The notes under the pieces: model-generated
The model's input: only the letters and a program-made list of their open reading frames with translations
Database searches by the model: none
Told to the model about the DNA's origin: nothing
Program-made: the position numbers and the translations under genes
Part shown: piece after piece, positions 50,939-60,385 of the stretch
Numbering within the stretch: the stretch's first letter is position 1
Layout: every line of letters begins with the position of its first letter
Source of the DNA: Aminiphilus circumscriptus DSM 16581
Lineage (GTDB): Bacteria; Synergistota; Synergistia; Synergistales; Aminiphilaceae
DNA length: 64,000 nt
Assembly (NCBI RefSeq): GCF_000526375.1
Contig: NZ_JAFY01000002.1
Location: 1,294,859 to 1,358,858 of the forward strand
Reading direction: 5' to 3'

Positions 50939-52093
50939 ATGAGTGGGTTTTTCAAGAAGCGCTTTCTTCGTGAGGAGGAGTCTTTGTTGCAACAAAGAAC
51001 AGTCGTTTCCCTTGTCGGTGCACGGCCACAATTTATCAAAGAAGCCCTCATTGGAAAACTTGCGAGAGAGCGACACATCTGGCGCCATGTGCTCGTTCAC
51101 TCCGGGCAGCACTACGACGCCAACATGTCCGACGTGTTCTTTCGGCAGCTCGGCATCGCGTCTCCGGACTATCAACTCGGCGTTGGTTCCGCATCGCACG
51201 GCAAACAGACCGGAGATGTCCTTGTCCGCTTCGAGGAATTGCTCGTCGCCGAGCGACCAGACCTTGTTCTTGTCTATGGCGATACGAACACCACGCTTGC
51301 GGGGGCGCTCGCGGCGGCAAAACTTCGAATTCCTCTCGCGCACGTAGAGGCGGGGATCCGCCAGGCACCGAAAGACATGCCCGAGGAAATCAACCGGGTG
51401 CTCACGGATCACGTGTCGCAATTGCTCTTTTGTTGTTCCGACGCCGCAGCGACGAATCTCCGGGAGGAAAATATTCGCGAAGGTGTGCACGTTGTAGGGG
51501 ATGTCATGTTCGATGTGTTCAAGGTGATGAAACCGCTCTTCGACCGGGGGGACATATTGAACAAAAACGGCCTCGTGCCCGGCGGCTTCTTTCTCGCCAC
51601 CGTCCACAGAGATTTCAACGTGGATCACAAGGAGCCCCTGGAAGAAATTCTTTCCGGTCTTCGACGAATTGCCCGCCGGACGTCGTTGCGCTGCGTGCTT
51701 CCTCTGCACCCGCGAACAGCCAGAAAAATCGAAGAGTTTTCTCTCCAACCGCTTTTGGAAAGTCTTTGTGTTACGGAACCTTTGGGATATGTTGAACTGA
51801 TGTCGTTACTTCTACATGCTGCATTTGTCGTCACCGATAGTGGAGGGTTGCAAAAGGAAGCATGGTTCGCTGGCAGGCGTTCTCTCGTGCTCATGCCCGA
51901 CACAGGCTGGCGCGAACTCATTTCCTGCGGATGGAACGTCCTTTGCGCACCAGCGCAGGAAGAAATGGAACGCAGAGTCCTTGATTTCCTGAGCGAGCGG
52001 GTCTCATGCCCCGAGGGTGTCTACGGTTACGGTGATGCGGCGGAGAAAATCGTCGTCGCTATCAAAAAGTTTCTGACGAGCGTTTCACGGTAA
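50939..52093 (+). CDS. wecB: UDP-GlcNAc 2-epimerase family (WecB/WbpI-like)
   Basis: 384 residues if started at ATG 50939, which directly follows the preceding TGA and suggests coupling. GAGGAGGAG at 50972-50980 favours a TTG start at 50984 or 50987, which would also align better with the family. The enzyme features are complete: SLVGARPQFIKEALI, HSGQHYD, VLVYGDTNTTLAGALAA, HVEAGIR, HPRT and TDSGGLQKEAWFAG. It epimerises C2 of UDP-GlcNAc or, as WbpI, of a diacetamido-glucuronate, giving the manno form. The WbpB-like gene next to it supports the second option. Confidence 0.88.
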   Translation: MSGFFKKRFLREEESLLQQRTVVSLVGARPQFIKEALIGKLARERHIWRHVLVHSGQHYDANMSDVFFRQLGIASPDYQLGVGSASHGKQTGDVLVRFEELLVAERPDLVLVYGDTNTTLAGALAAAKLRIPLAHVEAGIRQAPKDMPEEINRVLTDHVSQLLFCCSDAAATNLREENIREGVHVVGDVMFDVFKVMKPLFDRGDILNKNGLVPGGFFLATVHRDFNVDHKEPLEEILSGLRRIARRTSLRCVLPLHPRTARKIEEFSLQPLLESLCVTEPLGYVELMSLLLHAAFVVTDSGGLQKEAWFAGRRSLVLMPDTGWRELISCGWNVLCAPAQEEMERRVLDFLSERVSCPEGVYGYGDAAEKIVVAIKKFLTSVSR

Positions 52094-52134
52094 AAACGCT
52101 CGTTGCTCGTTCATCAAAAGGAGATGACGTTCCC

Positions 52135-53046
52135 ATGTCCGGAAAGAATTTCGCCCTGATCGGTGCCTCAGGATATGTTGCTCCTCGCCATATGCGCGCC
52201 ATACGAGATACGGGAAACCGACTCGTGGCAGCGACGGATCCTGCGGATTCGGTGGGTATTCTCGACAGTTTCGGTTTCGACATCGCTTTTTTCCCCGAGT
52301 TCGAGCGATTCGACCGTCACGTGGAAAAGCTTCGCCGTCTCGGAGAAGAGCGACGGGTTCATTATGTAAGCATCTGTTCTCCCAATTACCTTCACGACGC
52401 TCACGTGCGCTTTGCCCTTCGCGTCGGCGCGGATGCGATTTGCGAGAAACCCCTCGTTTTAAACCCTTGGAACCTCGACGCTCTGGCGGAACTGGAACAG
52501 GAGACGGGAAAGCGGGTGTACACGGTGCTCCAGCTCCGGCTCCATCCGGTGATCCGTGCGTTGAGGGAGCGCTTTGCGCATGCTTCCGCCTCGGACAAAA
52601 AGCACGTGGTCAAGCTTGACTACATCACCTCTCGCGGCAACTGGTACTTTCATTCCTGGAAGGGCGAGGAGCGTAAATCCGGCGGCATCGCCACCAACAT
52701 CGGCATCCACTTCTTCGACATGTTGCTTTGGATTTTTGGTGCCATGAGAAACTACGAGGTGACGGAGTCGAGCGAGAAGCGGATCGCGGGAAACCTGGAT
52801 CTCGAGAGGGCGGATGTCTCCTGGCGGCTTTCCATCGACAACAAGGATTTGCCCTCCGAAGTGCGCGAAAAAGGAAAGACCACGTTTCGGTCCATTTTGG
52901 TCGATGGAGAGGAAGTGGAGTTCACCGAAGGATTTACCGATCTCCACACGGAGGTCTATCGGGATATCCTCGCCGGGGGTGGCTTCGGCCTTGAAGACGC
53001 CCGGCCATCCATCGAGCTGGTGTCCTTGCTGAGAAAACAGAAATAG
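52135..53046 (+). CDS. Gfo/Idh/MocA oxidoreductase, WbpB/WlbA-like
   Basis: 303 residues with AAAAGGAG upstream. N-terminal NAD fold NFALIGASGYVAPRHMRAIRDTGNRLVAATDP, then the catalytic-loop EKPL in AICEKPLVLNP near residue 105, and C-terminal GNWYFHSWKGEERKSGGIATNIGIHFFDMLLWIFG. GASGYVAPRHMRAI and the short length are typical of WbpB/WlbA, which oxidise the 3-hydroxyl of UDP-GlcNAc uronic acid before transamination. This step leads to 2,3-diacetamido-2,3-dideoxy uronic acids. The matching aminotransferase gene downstream is damaged. Confidence 0.87.
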   Translation: MSGKNFALIGASGYVAPRHMRAIRDTGNRLVAATDPADSVGILDSFGFDIAFFPEFERFDRHVEKLRRLGEERRVHYVSICSPNYLHDAHVRFALRVGADAICEKPLVLNPWNLDALAELEQETGKRVYTVLQLRLHPVIRALRERFAHASASDKKHVVKLDYITSRGNWYFHSWKGEERKSGGIATNIGIHFFDMLLWIFGAMRNYEVTESSEKRIAGNLDLERADVSWRLSIDNKDLPSEVREKGKTTFRSILVDGEEVEFTEGFTDLHTEVYRDILAGGGFGLEDARPSIELVSLLRKQK

Positions 53047-53130
53047 CCAATGACGTCGTGTGGGTGTGATTTTGGAGAATGTCATGAAGTTCTTGAGGCG
53101 TCATGAGGTTGTGAAGAGGAGAGGGAAAAG

Positions 53131-54132
53131 ATGACGACTGAGCAAAATTCCATTCAGGGCGCAAGAGTGCTTGTCATCGGCGGTGCCGGTTTCATCGGTT
53201 CCCATGTGGTGGACGAACTCCTGAAGGAAGACGTGGCGGAGATCGTGATCTACGACAATTTCAGCCGGGGGACGCAGGACAACATTGCACAGGCCCTCCG
53301 GGATCCCCGCGTCAAAGTCTTTGAGCTGGGGGGAGATATCCTTCAGACGGACATTCTCGACGAGGCGGTCAAGGGCAAGGATTACGTTTTCCATCTCGCC
53401 GCTCTCTGGTTGCTTCACTGCTACGACTATCCGCGAAGCGCCTTCCACGTCAACATTGAAGGGACGTTCAACGTCCTTGAGGCCTGTGTCCGTCACAGGG
53501 TCAAAAAGCTCATCTACTCTTCCTCGGCCTCCGTCTACGGCGATGCCGTCGAACTTCCCATGACCGAGGAACACCCCTACAACAACAAGACCTTCTACGG
53601 GGCCACCAAGATTGCCTGCGAACACATGTGCCGCGCCTATTACAACCGTTACGGCCTCGATTACGTCGGGCTTCGGTACATGAACGTCTACGGAGCTCGT
53701 CAGGATTACAAAGGAACCTACATCGCCGTTATCATGAAGATGCTCGACCGCCTCGATCAGGGACTTCCGCCTCAGGTCTACGGCGACGGCTCGCAGGCTT
53801 ACGACTTCATCTACGTCAGCGACGTCGCCCGGGCGAACATCTGCGCCATGAAGTCCCCGGCCACCGACAGAAACTACAACGTCGGTTCCGGTGTCCAGAC
53901 ATCCATCCTCGATCTCACGAAGATGATTCTCAAGGTTACCGGATCGGATCAGCAGATTCAGTACGAGCCCGCCGGCAAGACCTTCGTCACCAACCGGATC
54001 GGGGATCCGCGCCTTGCGAAGGAAGAGCTGGGATTCACCTATACCGTGGAGCTCGAGGAGGGCTTGCGCAGACTGATCGAGTGGCGCAGTGCCCACAAGG
54101 AGCTCGTCGAACAGCGAAGAAAGAGGGCCTGA
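53131..54132 (+). CDS. NAD-dependent sugar epimerase/dehydratase (extended SDR)
   Basis: 333 residues. ARVLVIGGAGFIGSHVVDELLKEDVAEIVIYDNFSRG at the N-terminus, YSSSASVYGDAVELPMTEEHP with Ser near 133, Tyr/Lys in TFYGATKIACEHMCRAY near 155, and RYMNVYGARQDYKGTYIAVIMKML. The family fits UDP-glucose 4-epimerase-like or NDP-sugar epimerases in O-antigen loci. The start has GGAGAGGGA upstream. Substrate unknown; it may modify the product of the 2-epimerase/WbpB pair. Confidence 0.85.
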   Translation: MTTEQNSIQGARVLVIGGAGFIGSHVVDELLKEDVAEIVIYDNFSRGTQDNIAQALRDPRVKVFELGGDILQTDILDEAVKGKDYVFHLAALWLLHCYDYPRSAFHVNIEGTFNVLEACVRHRVKKLIYSSSASVYGDAVELPMTEEHPYNNKTFYGATKIACEHMCRAYYNRYGLDYVGLRYMNVYGARQDYKGTYIAVIMKMLDRLDQGLPPQVYGDGSQAYDFIYVSDVARANICAMKSPATDRNYNVGSGVQTSILDLTKMILKVTGSDQQIQYEPAGKTFVTNRIGDPRLAKEELGFTYTVELEEGLRRLIEWRSAHKELVEQRRKRA

Positions 54133-54146
54133 CCGTGAGGACGACG

Positions 54147-55078
54147 ATGAAAATACCCATCACGAAACCCTATTTCGACGCGGAGGAGAGGGAAAACATT
54201 GTAAAGCCTCTCGATACCGGATGGATCGTGCAGGGGCCGTATGTCGCGGAGTTTCAGGATCGTTTCGCCTTCGGTCTCTGCGCCGACCTCGTAAAAATCC
54301 ACGAGCTCGCCGACCACTACGAGACCACTACGAAATGAAGATGATCGAAGATTGCGCATGCAGCTTTGGTGGATTCCTCGACGGAAGACACTCCGGCACC
54401 TTCGGGTATGCCGGGTGCTTTTCCTTCCACCCGCGCAAGGCCATCACCACTGAAGAGGGCGGCATAATGATCACCGACGACGCCGACGTGGCGCGAAGCG
54501 TCTCTTCCCTGCGGGATCACGGCGCGTCCAGATCGGATCGGGAGCGGCACGGCCAGAAGGGGAGCTTTTTTCTTCCCGAGTTCAACGTGGTGGGCTATAA
54601 CTTCCGTATGACCGATTTTCAGGGTGCCCTGGGTGTCTCCCAGATGAAGAAGGCGGAGATGCTTCTCGAAGGACGCCGGGCTGTGGCGGCGTGGTATGAC
54701 GAGGCGTTGCGCGAATTCCCCTGGCTTGTGCCTCCTCTCGTTCCCGAAGGCTATGTGTCGGGGTATCAGTCCTACGTGTGCCTTTTCGCCTCTCCGGAAG
54801 ATCTTTCGAGCCTCACCCGGGATCGCATAGACAGTCTCCATGAAAAAAGAAACGCTTTCATGTCGTTTCTCGAGGAACATGGGGTTTCCACGCGCCAGGG
54901 AACCCATGCGGTACACACGCTTGGATATTACAGAGACACCTATGGCCTTTCCGACGAAGACTACCCCATGTCCTACGCGGCGGATCGCCTCAGCGTGGCG
55001 TTTCCTCTCTATTTCGGAATGACGGACGAGGAATTCGCCTACGTCATCGATGCCATACGGGCGGGAGGACAGCACTGA
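54147..55078 (+). pseudogene. DegT-type sugar aminotransferase with internal deletion and frameshift
   Basis: The N-terminal 40 or so residues (KIPITKPYFDAEERENIVKPL, GPYVAEFQDRFA) join directly to FGLCADLVKIHELADHY, which normally lies about 110-130 residues further on after HL. The missing part holds the SGT cofactor-binding segment. Just after it an 11-bp tandem duplication (54312-54333) shifts the frame. The rest continues in the new frame as MKMIEDCACSFGGFLDG, the PLP-lysine region FSFHPRKAITTEEGGIM, and on to a normal C-terminus. Two independent lesions, neither of homopolymer type, make this a true pseudogene. In intact form it would be the WbpE-like aminotransferase expected after the WbpB-like enzyme. 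Confidence 0.9.
54312..54333 (+). repeat. 11-bp tandem duplication inside the aminotransferase pseudogene
   Basis: GACCACTACGA occurs twice in direct contact (54312-54322, 54323-54333). Removing one copy restores the reading frame across ADHYEMKMIEDCA. Confidence 0.95.
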
Positions 55079-56955
55079 TGTGCGGTATTTCCGGCGTCTT
55101 CAACGTGAACGGAAGGCCCGTCTCGCCGGTGACGCTCCGGAAAATGACCGACGCAATGGCGCACCGGGGCCCCGACGGCGAGGGATTCTACATTGACAGT
55201 TTTCTAGGGCTGGGTCATCGGAGGCTCGCCATTATCGATCTTTCCCCTCTGGGACACCAGCCCATGACATCGGACTGCGGACAGTTCGTCATCACCTTCA
55301 ACGGAGAAGTCTACAATTTCCGTGAACTCCGAAAGGATTTGGAGGAAAAAGGCCATGTCTTTCGTTCCCGCACAGATACGGAGGTTGTTCTCCACGCCTA
55401 TATGGAGTGGGGGAACGCGTGCGTGGAGCGGTTCAACGGCATGTTCGCCTTTGCGATCTGGGACCGGACGAGGCAGGAACTGTTTCTGGCCAGGGATCGT
55501 TACGGCATCAAACCGCTCTATTACACATTTCTCGGCCCGAAGTTTCTCTTCGCCTCGGAACAGAAGGCGATCCTCGCCCATCCCGATGTGCGGCGTGATC
55601 TGGATCTGGAAGCACTTCTGGAATATTTCACGTTTCAGAACATCTTCACGGACAGGACCCTTCTCAAGGGAATCAGGATCTTCCCTGCGGGATGCTGGGC
55701 AAGGCTTTCTCTCGGCACCCGGGAAACGACCCTGCAGGTGCACCGTTATTGGGATTTTGATTTTCGTGAGCCCGAGAATGTCTGTTCGGAGGAAGAATAC
55801 GCGGAAGAACTGGATCGCCTGTTCCGTCAGGCCGTGAAGCGTCAACTCGTGAGCGATGTGGACGTGGGGGCCTATCTGAGCGGCGGCATGGATTCGGGCT
55901 CCATCACCGCCGTGGCGGCCACGGAACTCCCCTACATGAAAACCTTCACGTGCGGTTTCGATCTCCATTCCGCTTCCGGTCTCGAGCTCGGATTCGACGA
56001 GCGGGAAAAGGCCGAATACATGTCCTATCTGTTCAAGACGGAGCACTACGAGATGGTTCTCAAAGCGGGGGACATGGAGCGGGTCATGCCCCGATTGGCG
56101 TGGCATCTCGAAGAGCCGCGGGTGGGACAGAGCTATCCGAACTATTATGCCGCCCAGCTCGCTTCCAAGTTCGTGAAAGTGGTCCTTTCCGGCGGAGGCG
56201 GGGATGAACTGTTCGGAGGATATCCCTGGCGGTATTACCGGGCGGCGGTCTGTGCCGATTTTGACGACTACATTGACCGTTACTACCAATACTGGCAGCG
56301 TCTCGTTCCCAATACGGTCCTGCGGGAGCTTTTCAAGCCCGTCTGGAACGAGGTGAAACACGTCTGGACCCGGGATATTTTCAGGAACGTTTTCGTGGAC
56401 CGGAATCAGGCACCCTGCTCGCCGGAGGAGTATATCAATCATTCCCTGTATTTCGAGGCGAAGACATTTCTCCATGGCCTGCTGGTCGTAGAGGATAAGC
56501 TTTCCAGTGCCCACAGCCTGGAAACTCGGGTTCCGTTCCTCGACAACGACTTGGTGGATTTTGCCATGCGGCTTCCCGTCGGAATGAAGCTCCGTAACCT
56601 CGATCAGATTGTGCGTATCAACGAGAACGAGCCGGGGAACAAGCAGAACAAGTACTTCCAGAAGACGAACGACGGGAAAAACCTGTTGCGGCAAGTCATG
56701 AAACGGTACATCCCGGACGAGATCACCTCCGCGCAGAAACAGGGTTTCTCCGCTCCGGATGCTTCTTGGTTTAAGGGGGAGAGCATGAAGTATGTGCACA
56801 AAACATTGATGGGGGATAATGCAAGAATCTTTGGATATATGGACAAGGGTGTGCTGCACTCTCTTGTGGAGGAGCACCTTGGGGGAATCCAAAACCGGCG
56901 GTTGCTGGTTTGGTCGCTGTTAAATGTGGAAGAATACCTTGGTCGGGTGATGTGA
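55078..56955 (+). CDS. asnB: Asparagine synthase (glutamine-hydrolysing) family protein
   Basis: 625 residues. N-terminal class II glutaminase with Cys2 as nucleophile (MCGISGVFNVNG), HRGPDGEG, LGHRRLAIIDLS and FNGEVYN; C-terminal synthetase with the ATP-binding SGGMDSGS near residue 263 and LSGGGGDELFGGY near 373. Genes of this kind in O-antigen loci often amidate sugar uronates rather than make asparagine. The position after uronic-sugar genes supports that (inference). The ATG overlaps the stop of the aminotransferase pseudogene (TGATG). The frame is intact despite decay on both sides. Confidence 0.88.
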   Translation: MCGISGVFNVNGRPVSPVTLRKMTDAMAHRGPDGEGFYIDSFLGLGHRRLAIIDLSPLGHQPMTSDCGQFVITFNGEVYNFRELRKDLEEKGHVFRSRTDTEVVLHAYMEWGNACVERFNGMFAFAIWDRTRQELFLARDRYGIKPLYYTFLGPKFLFASEQKAILAHPDVRRDLDLEALLEYFTFQNIFTDRTLLKGIRIFPAGCWARLSLGTRETTLQVHRYWDFDFREPENVCSEEEYAEELDRLFRQAVKRQLVSDVDVGAYLSGGMDSGSITAVAATELPYMKTFTCGFDLHSASGLELGFDEREKAEYMSYLFKTEHYEMVLKAGDMERVMPRLAWHLEEPRVGQSYPNYYAAQLASKFVKVVLSGGGGDELFGGYPWRYYRAAVCADFDDYIDRYYQYWQRLVPNTVLRELFKPVWNEVKHVWTRDIFRNVFVDRNQAPCSPEEYINHSLYFEAKTFLHGLLVVEDKLSSAHSLETRVPFLDNDLVDFAMRLPVGMKLRNLDQIVRINENEPGNKQNKYFQKTNDGKNLLRQVMKRYIPDEITSAQKQGFSAPDASWFKGESMKYVHKTLMGDNARIFGYMDKGVLHSLVEEHLGGIQNRRLLVWSLLNVEEYLGRVM

Positions 56956-56996
56956 TGAACAAAGAAAATTAACTTTTTGGAGGCTTTTGTGTTCTT

Positions 56997-57576
56997 TTGG
57001 AATCAAATGATACTAAAGTTGATGAAATTTTTAGGCTGATGCTCGTCCATTTTTGGGAAAAAAGGAGGAGAGATATAAACCACGCTTTCAAACGAACGCT
57101 TCCTTTTGGAGATTATGTAGTGGATCGCTGGGAGAAGGCTGCTTTCTTGGGATTTGGTGAAAAAACTTCCGTTTACGATTCCGCCATCGTGCTCGGGGAT
57201 GTTCAAGTCGGCGCGAATACATGGATTGGCCCTTTTGTGATCCTTGATGGGAGCGGAGGTCTTGTCATCGGATCAAACTGCTCCATTTCCGCTGGTGTTC
57301 AGAATTTACACTCATGACTCCATTCAATGGGCAGTCAGCGGAGGAAAGGCAAACTACGATTATGCACCCGTTCGCATTGGCAACAACTGCTACATTGGTC
57401 CCAACACGATCATCGCTAAGGGAGTTACCATCGGAAATAGATGTATTATTGGGGCAAGGAGTTTGGTACTGAGCGATATTCCGAGTGGGAGTAAGGCATA
57501 TGGAACTCCTTGCAAAGTCGCATCGAGTGATGGCGACAAAAGTGCTTTCTTGAAGAATGATGCTTTTATTTTTTAA
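56997..57576 (+). pseudogene. Hexapeptide-repeat acyltransferase with one-base frameshift
   Basis: The first part reads [61 protein letters not shown]. An extra A at 57303-57304 then breaks the frame; the second frame continues [69 protein letters not shown]. Joined, these make a normal left-handed beta-helix O- or N-acetyltransferase. The start is uncertain (TTG 56997 after GGAGG at 56979). Base composition is clearly more AT-rich than in the neighbours to the left, which suggests recent transfer. Confidence 0.85.
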
Positions 57577-57707
57577 ATACTAAAATTCATAAAAATATTT
57601 TTCTATGGTCTTATGTGGGACTACCTTGCTAGCTCAGGACGAAAAGTTGCGAAGTGCTCGCTGAGAAACGGCTGGAGATATTGTCAAATCTGGTGTACGG
57701 GGAATGA

Positions 57708-57806
57708 ATGCGGGAGGTTTTTGAAGCGCCTTACTACTTTCGGCGGAATGTGGAGGAGCATTTAACAGAAATTGAGACGGCGTTGCGTCGTTTGGAGGTG
57801 GGATAG
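57708..57806 (+). pseudogene. Short C-terminal gene fragment
   Basis: A 32-codon frame from ATG 57708 (MREVFEAPYYFRRNVEEHLT) ends at the TAG directly abutting the methyltransferase ATG. It looks like the helical C-terminus of a lost gene whose stop overlapped the next start. No family recognised. The rest of 57577-57707 holds no gene and is AT-rich. Confidence 0.35.
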
Positions 57807-58829
57807 ATGTACTGGACGGAACGTATTCTTTCCAATGCGGAAACGAGAGACAACGGGACAGAATCCTTGTTTGAAGGAATGAGAGCGATCATCGGTGGCA
57901 CAACCTACACGTTCTCCGAAGGAATTCTTCGGCAGGAAAGGCTGTATTCCGAGAAGCAGGAACAGACAAAGGAAGCGTTCGGTTTCAAGTGGAAGAAGAG
58001 GGACACCTACGAATCGCCTTCTGTGAAGCAGGCATGTCAGGAGTGGCTCCTGAAGCGCTATTTCGGAGGAGAATCGTCGGAAATAGCTTCGCTGCTTCAT
58101 GGCCGTAAAAACTTCCTCGATGCCGGGTGCGGTTCCGGTTTTTCCTCTCTGCTGCTCTTTGGAGACCACCTTGCTTCCGTGCGCTACCTTGGCGTGGACA
58201 TCTCCAATGCCGTTGATGTCGCCAAACAGCGTTTTGCAGAGAGAGGCCTTCCGGCGGAATTTCTGCAGGCGGACCTGACGAACCTCCCCTTTCGCGGCCC
58301 GGTATTCGATGTGATTTTTTCCGAAGGTGTTCTTCACCACACGAATTCAACGGAGAATGCCGTGTCCTATCTCGCCGGACTGCTTCGACGAGGAGGGATG
58401 TTCCTTTTTTATGTTTACAATAAAAAGGGGCCTGTTCGGGAATTCGTGGACGATTATGTCAGAAACCACATCCGGTCCATGAGCGACCAGGAAGCTTGGG
58501 ATGCCTTGATGCCGCTTACCCGTCTCGGTGCGGCACTCGGAAGACTGCAGGTTGAAGTGGATGTGCCCGAGGCCGTTCCCTTTCTGGGGATTCCCAAAGG
58601 AAGGATCGATATCCAGAGGCTTTTTTATTGGTACGTGATGAAAGCCTATTATCGTCCCGACTGGACGGACGAAGAAATGAACCATGTGAATTTCGACTGG
58701 TATCGTCCGTCCAACTGTTGGAGGCAAACTCCGGAGGAAGTGACGCGATGGTGCGCGGAGGCGGAGTTGCGTATCCGAAAAATGGACGTGGAGGATGCGG
58801 GCATTACGGTCGTGGCGGAGAAGGTGTAA
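57807..58829 (+). CDS. Class I SAM-dependent methyltransferase
   Basis: 340 residues with GGAGGTGGGAT before the ATG. A 90-residue N-terminal region (GGTTYTFSEGILRQERLYSEKQEQTKEAFGFKWKKRDTYE) precedes the methyltransferase core: motif I NFLDAGCGSGFSSLLL near residue 105, VDISNAVDVAKQRF, and FDVIFSEGVLHHTNS near 170. The C-terminal part (YWYVMKAYYRPDWTDEEMNHVNFDWYRP) resembles methyltransferases found in polysaccharide and glycolipid loci. Probable role: methylation of the glycan or its end. Substrate unknown. Confidence 0.85.
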   Translation: MYWTERILSNAETRDNGTESLFEGMRAIIGGTTYTFSEGILRQERLYSEKQEQTKEAFGFKWKKRDTYESPSVKQACQEWLLKRYFGGESSEIASLLHGRKNFLDAGCGSGFSSLLLFGDHLASVRYLGVDISNAVDVAKQRFAERGLPAEFLQADLTNLPFRGPVFDVIFSEGVLHHTNSTENAVSYLAGLLRRGGMFLFYVYNKKGPVREFVDDYVRNHIRSMSDQEAWDALMPLTRLGAALGRLQVEVDVPEAVPFLGIPKGRIDIQRLFYWYVMKAYYRPDWTDEEMNHVNFDWYRPSNCWRQTPEEVTRWCAEAELRIRKMDVEDAGITVVAEKV

Positions 58830-58862
58830 TGCGTCTCCGGCAGAAAGGAGCACCTTCTTTGC

Positions 58863-59270
58863 TTGACAGGAAGTCGCTCCTTGCGCGTGTTGGGTGATCG
58901 ACGTGGTCTTTCTGTCCCGATACGTCGATGCACTTTCCGCTCCCAGCTCGTCCAGGGGGGCTGGTCAGTGTTACTTTTCCATTGGTACGTTCTTCCATCC
59001 GGTTTAAACAGAGCTATGCGACGCTTTTTAGGAGTGCAGACCTTGCTCGCCCTGGCGTGGGGAATGCCTCTCTTCGTGTGGGGGCTTCGCTCCGAGCTGC
59101 TTCCGTGTGTTGCAGGGATGGCAAGCCTTGCGTTGCATCTCTTTTACAGTGACGCCAGAGGGTTGTGCAAAATATTGTCGGAACAGTGGCGGCCTCTGGA
59201 AGTGCTTCGTTTTCTGGTGACAAGGGTTCGAAGCGGTGTCTCGGTTTTCAGAAAAACCCAAGGGGAGTAG
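58863..59270 (+). CDS. Hypothetical membrane protein, possibly a gene remnant
   Basis: A 135-codon frame with TTG start; an ATG at 59016 would give 84 residues (MRRFLGVQTLLALAWGMPLFV...). Two hydrophobic segments (LLALAWGMPLFVWGL and LLPCVAGMASLALHLFY) are followed by a basic helical tail. No family is recognised. A frame 3' of a shifted ancestor is possible, as other genes here are broken. Treat as doubtful. Confidence 0.35.
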   Translation: MTGSRSLRVLGDRRGLSVPIRRCTFRSQLVQGGWSVLLFHWYVLPSGLNRAMRRFLGVQTLLALAWGMPLFVWGLRSELLPCVAGMASLALHLFYSDARGLCKILSEQWRPLEVLRFLVTRVRSGVSVFRKTQGE

Positions 59271-59879
59271 GAGGACGAAACCATGGTCAGAGTTGCCTTG
59301 TTGGGTGTGGAAGGATCAGCAAGAATCATGTAGAGGGGCTGTCGGGCTTGACCAACGTCGAGCTTGTGGCCTGTTGCGATGTGGTTCCTGCCCGGGCGGA
59401 GGCGCTTGCCTCGAAAACAGGTTGTTCGGCATATACGGACTATGAAAAATGCTTCTGGAGACGCAATGTGATGTGGTGTCCCTCTGCACGCCTTCGGGAC
59501 TCCATCCTGCGCAAGCGGCGCTTGCCGCGAAATACGGCAGACATGTCCTCTCGGAGAAACCTTTGGGAATCCGTCTCGGTGATGTGAATGAGGTGATAAG
59601 GGCCTGCGATGCCGCGGGGGTTCATCTCTTCGTGGTGAAGCAGAACCGTTTCAACTGGACTGTTCGATTGGCACGACAGGCTTTGGAGATGGGGCGTTTC
59701 GGAAGAATCAACATGGTTCTTTCCAGTGTGCTTTGGGCGCGTCCCCAGGAGTATTATGATGCGGCCCGATGGTGGGGAACCTGGGAATACGACGGAGGAT
59801 GTCTGTGCAATCAGGCGGCTCACTATGTGGATCTCGTGCAATGGATGGGTGGTGCGGTGGAGAGCGTTCAGGCCTACAG

Positions 59880-60350
59880 CCTCTCCGGTAAAAAGATCCT
59901 TGTGACCGGCAAGATATAACCAGCCCTCGGCTGTGGGGATGTAAGTGATATCCGTTACCCAGACTTGATTCGGGGCCTCCGTGACAAAGTTTTGTTCTAA
60001 AAGATTTGTGGCAACCGGCAGCTTGTGGTTTGCGTTTGTGGTTGCCTTGAACTTTTTGACCTGTTTGCAGCGAAGCCCCAGTTTCCTGCGAATCCGTTTG
60101 ATCCGGTGAACTCCAATGTGAACGCCGTGGCAGGCAAGCTCTTTCTGCAGACGTTCCGGACCGTAGGTTTCTTCCGTTCTTTTATGAGCCGCTATGATTT
60201 CGAGTTCGAGCCGTTTTTCCTCTTGATTCCGGGGAGAATCCGGTCGTTTCAGCCAGGCGTAGTAGCCACTGGTTGAAACCTCCAGAACCCGGCATAGCCG
60301 AGGAACCGGATACTTCGATCGAAACCGCCTGATTACCGCGTACCGGACAG
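59880..60350 (-). pseudogene. IS3-family transposase OrfB fragment
   Basis: The minus-strand translation runs YAVIRRFRSKYPVPRLCRVLEVSTSGYYAWLK, KRTEETYGPERLQKEL, IGVHRIKRIRRKLGLRC and APNQVWVTDITYIPTAEGW. This is the HTH_21 region and the beginning of the rve integrase domain, including the first catalytic Asp (TDITY). The other two acidic residues are lost with the missing 3' part. Confidence 0.8.
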
Positions 60351-60385
60351 CGACTCCCGGGCAAAGTACGCGGCGGCTTTTTTAA

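Noticed and set aside
59878..59919. C-terminal LSGKKILVTGKI of the broken oxidoreductase
   Set aside because: The opposite strand reads EGWLYLAGHKDLFTGE, a standard IS3 OrfB segment, so these codons belong to the IS and not to the oxidoreductase.
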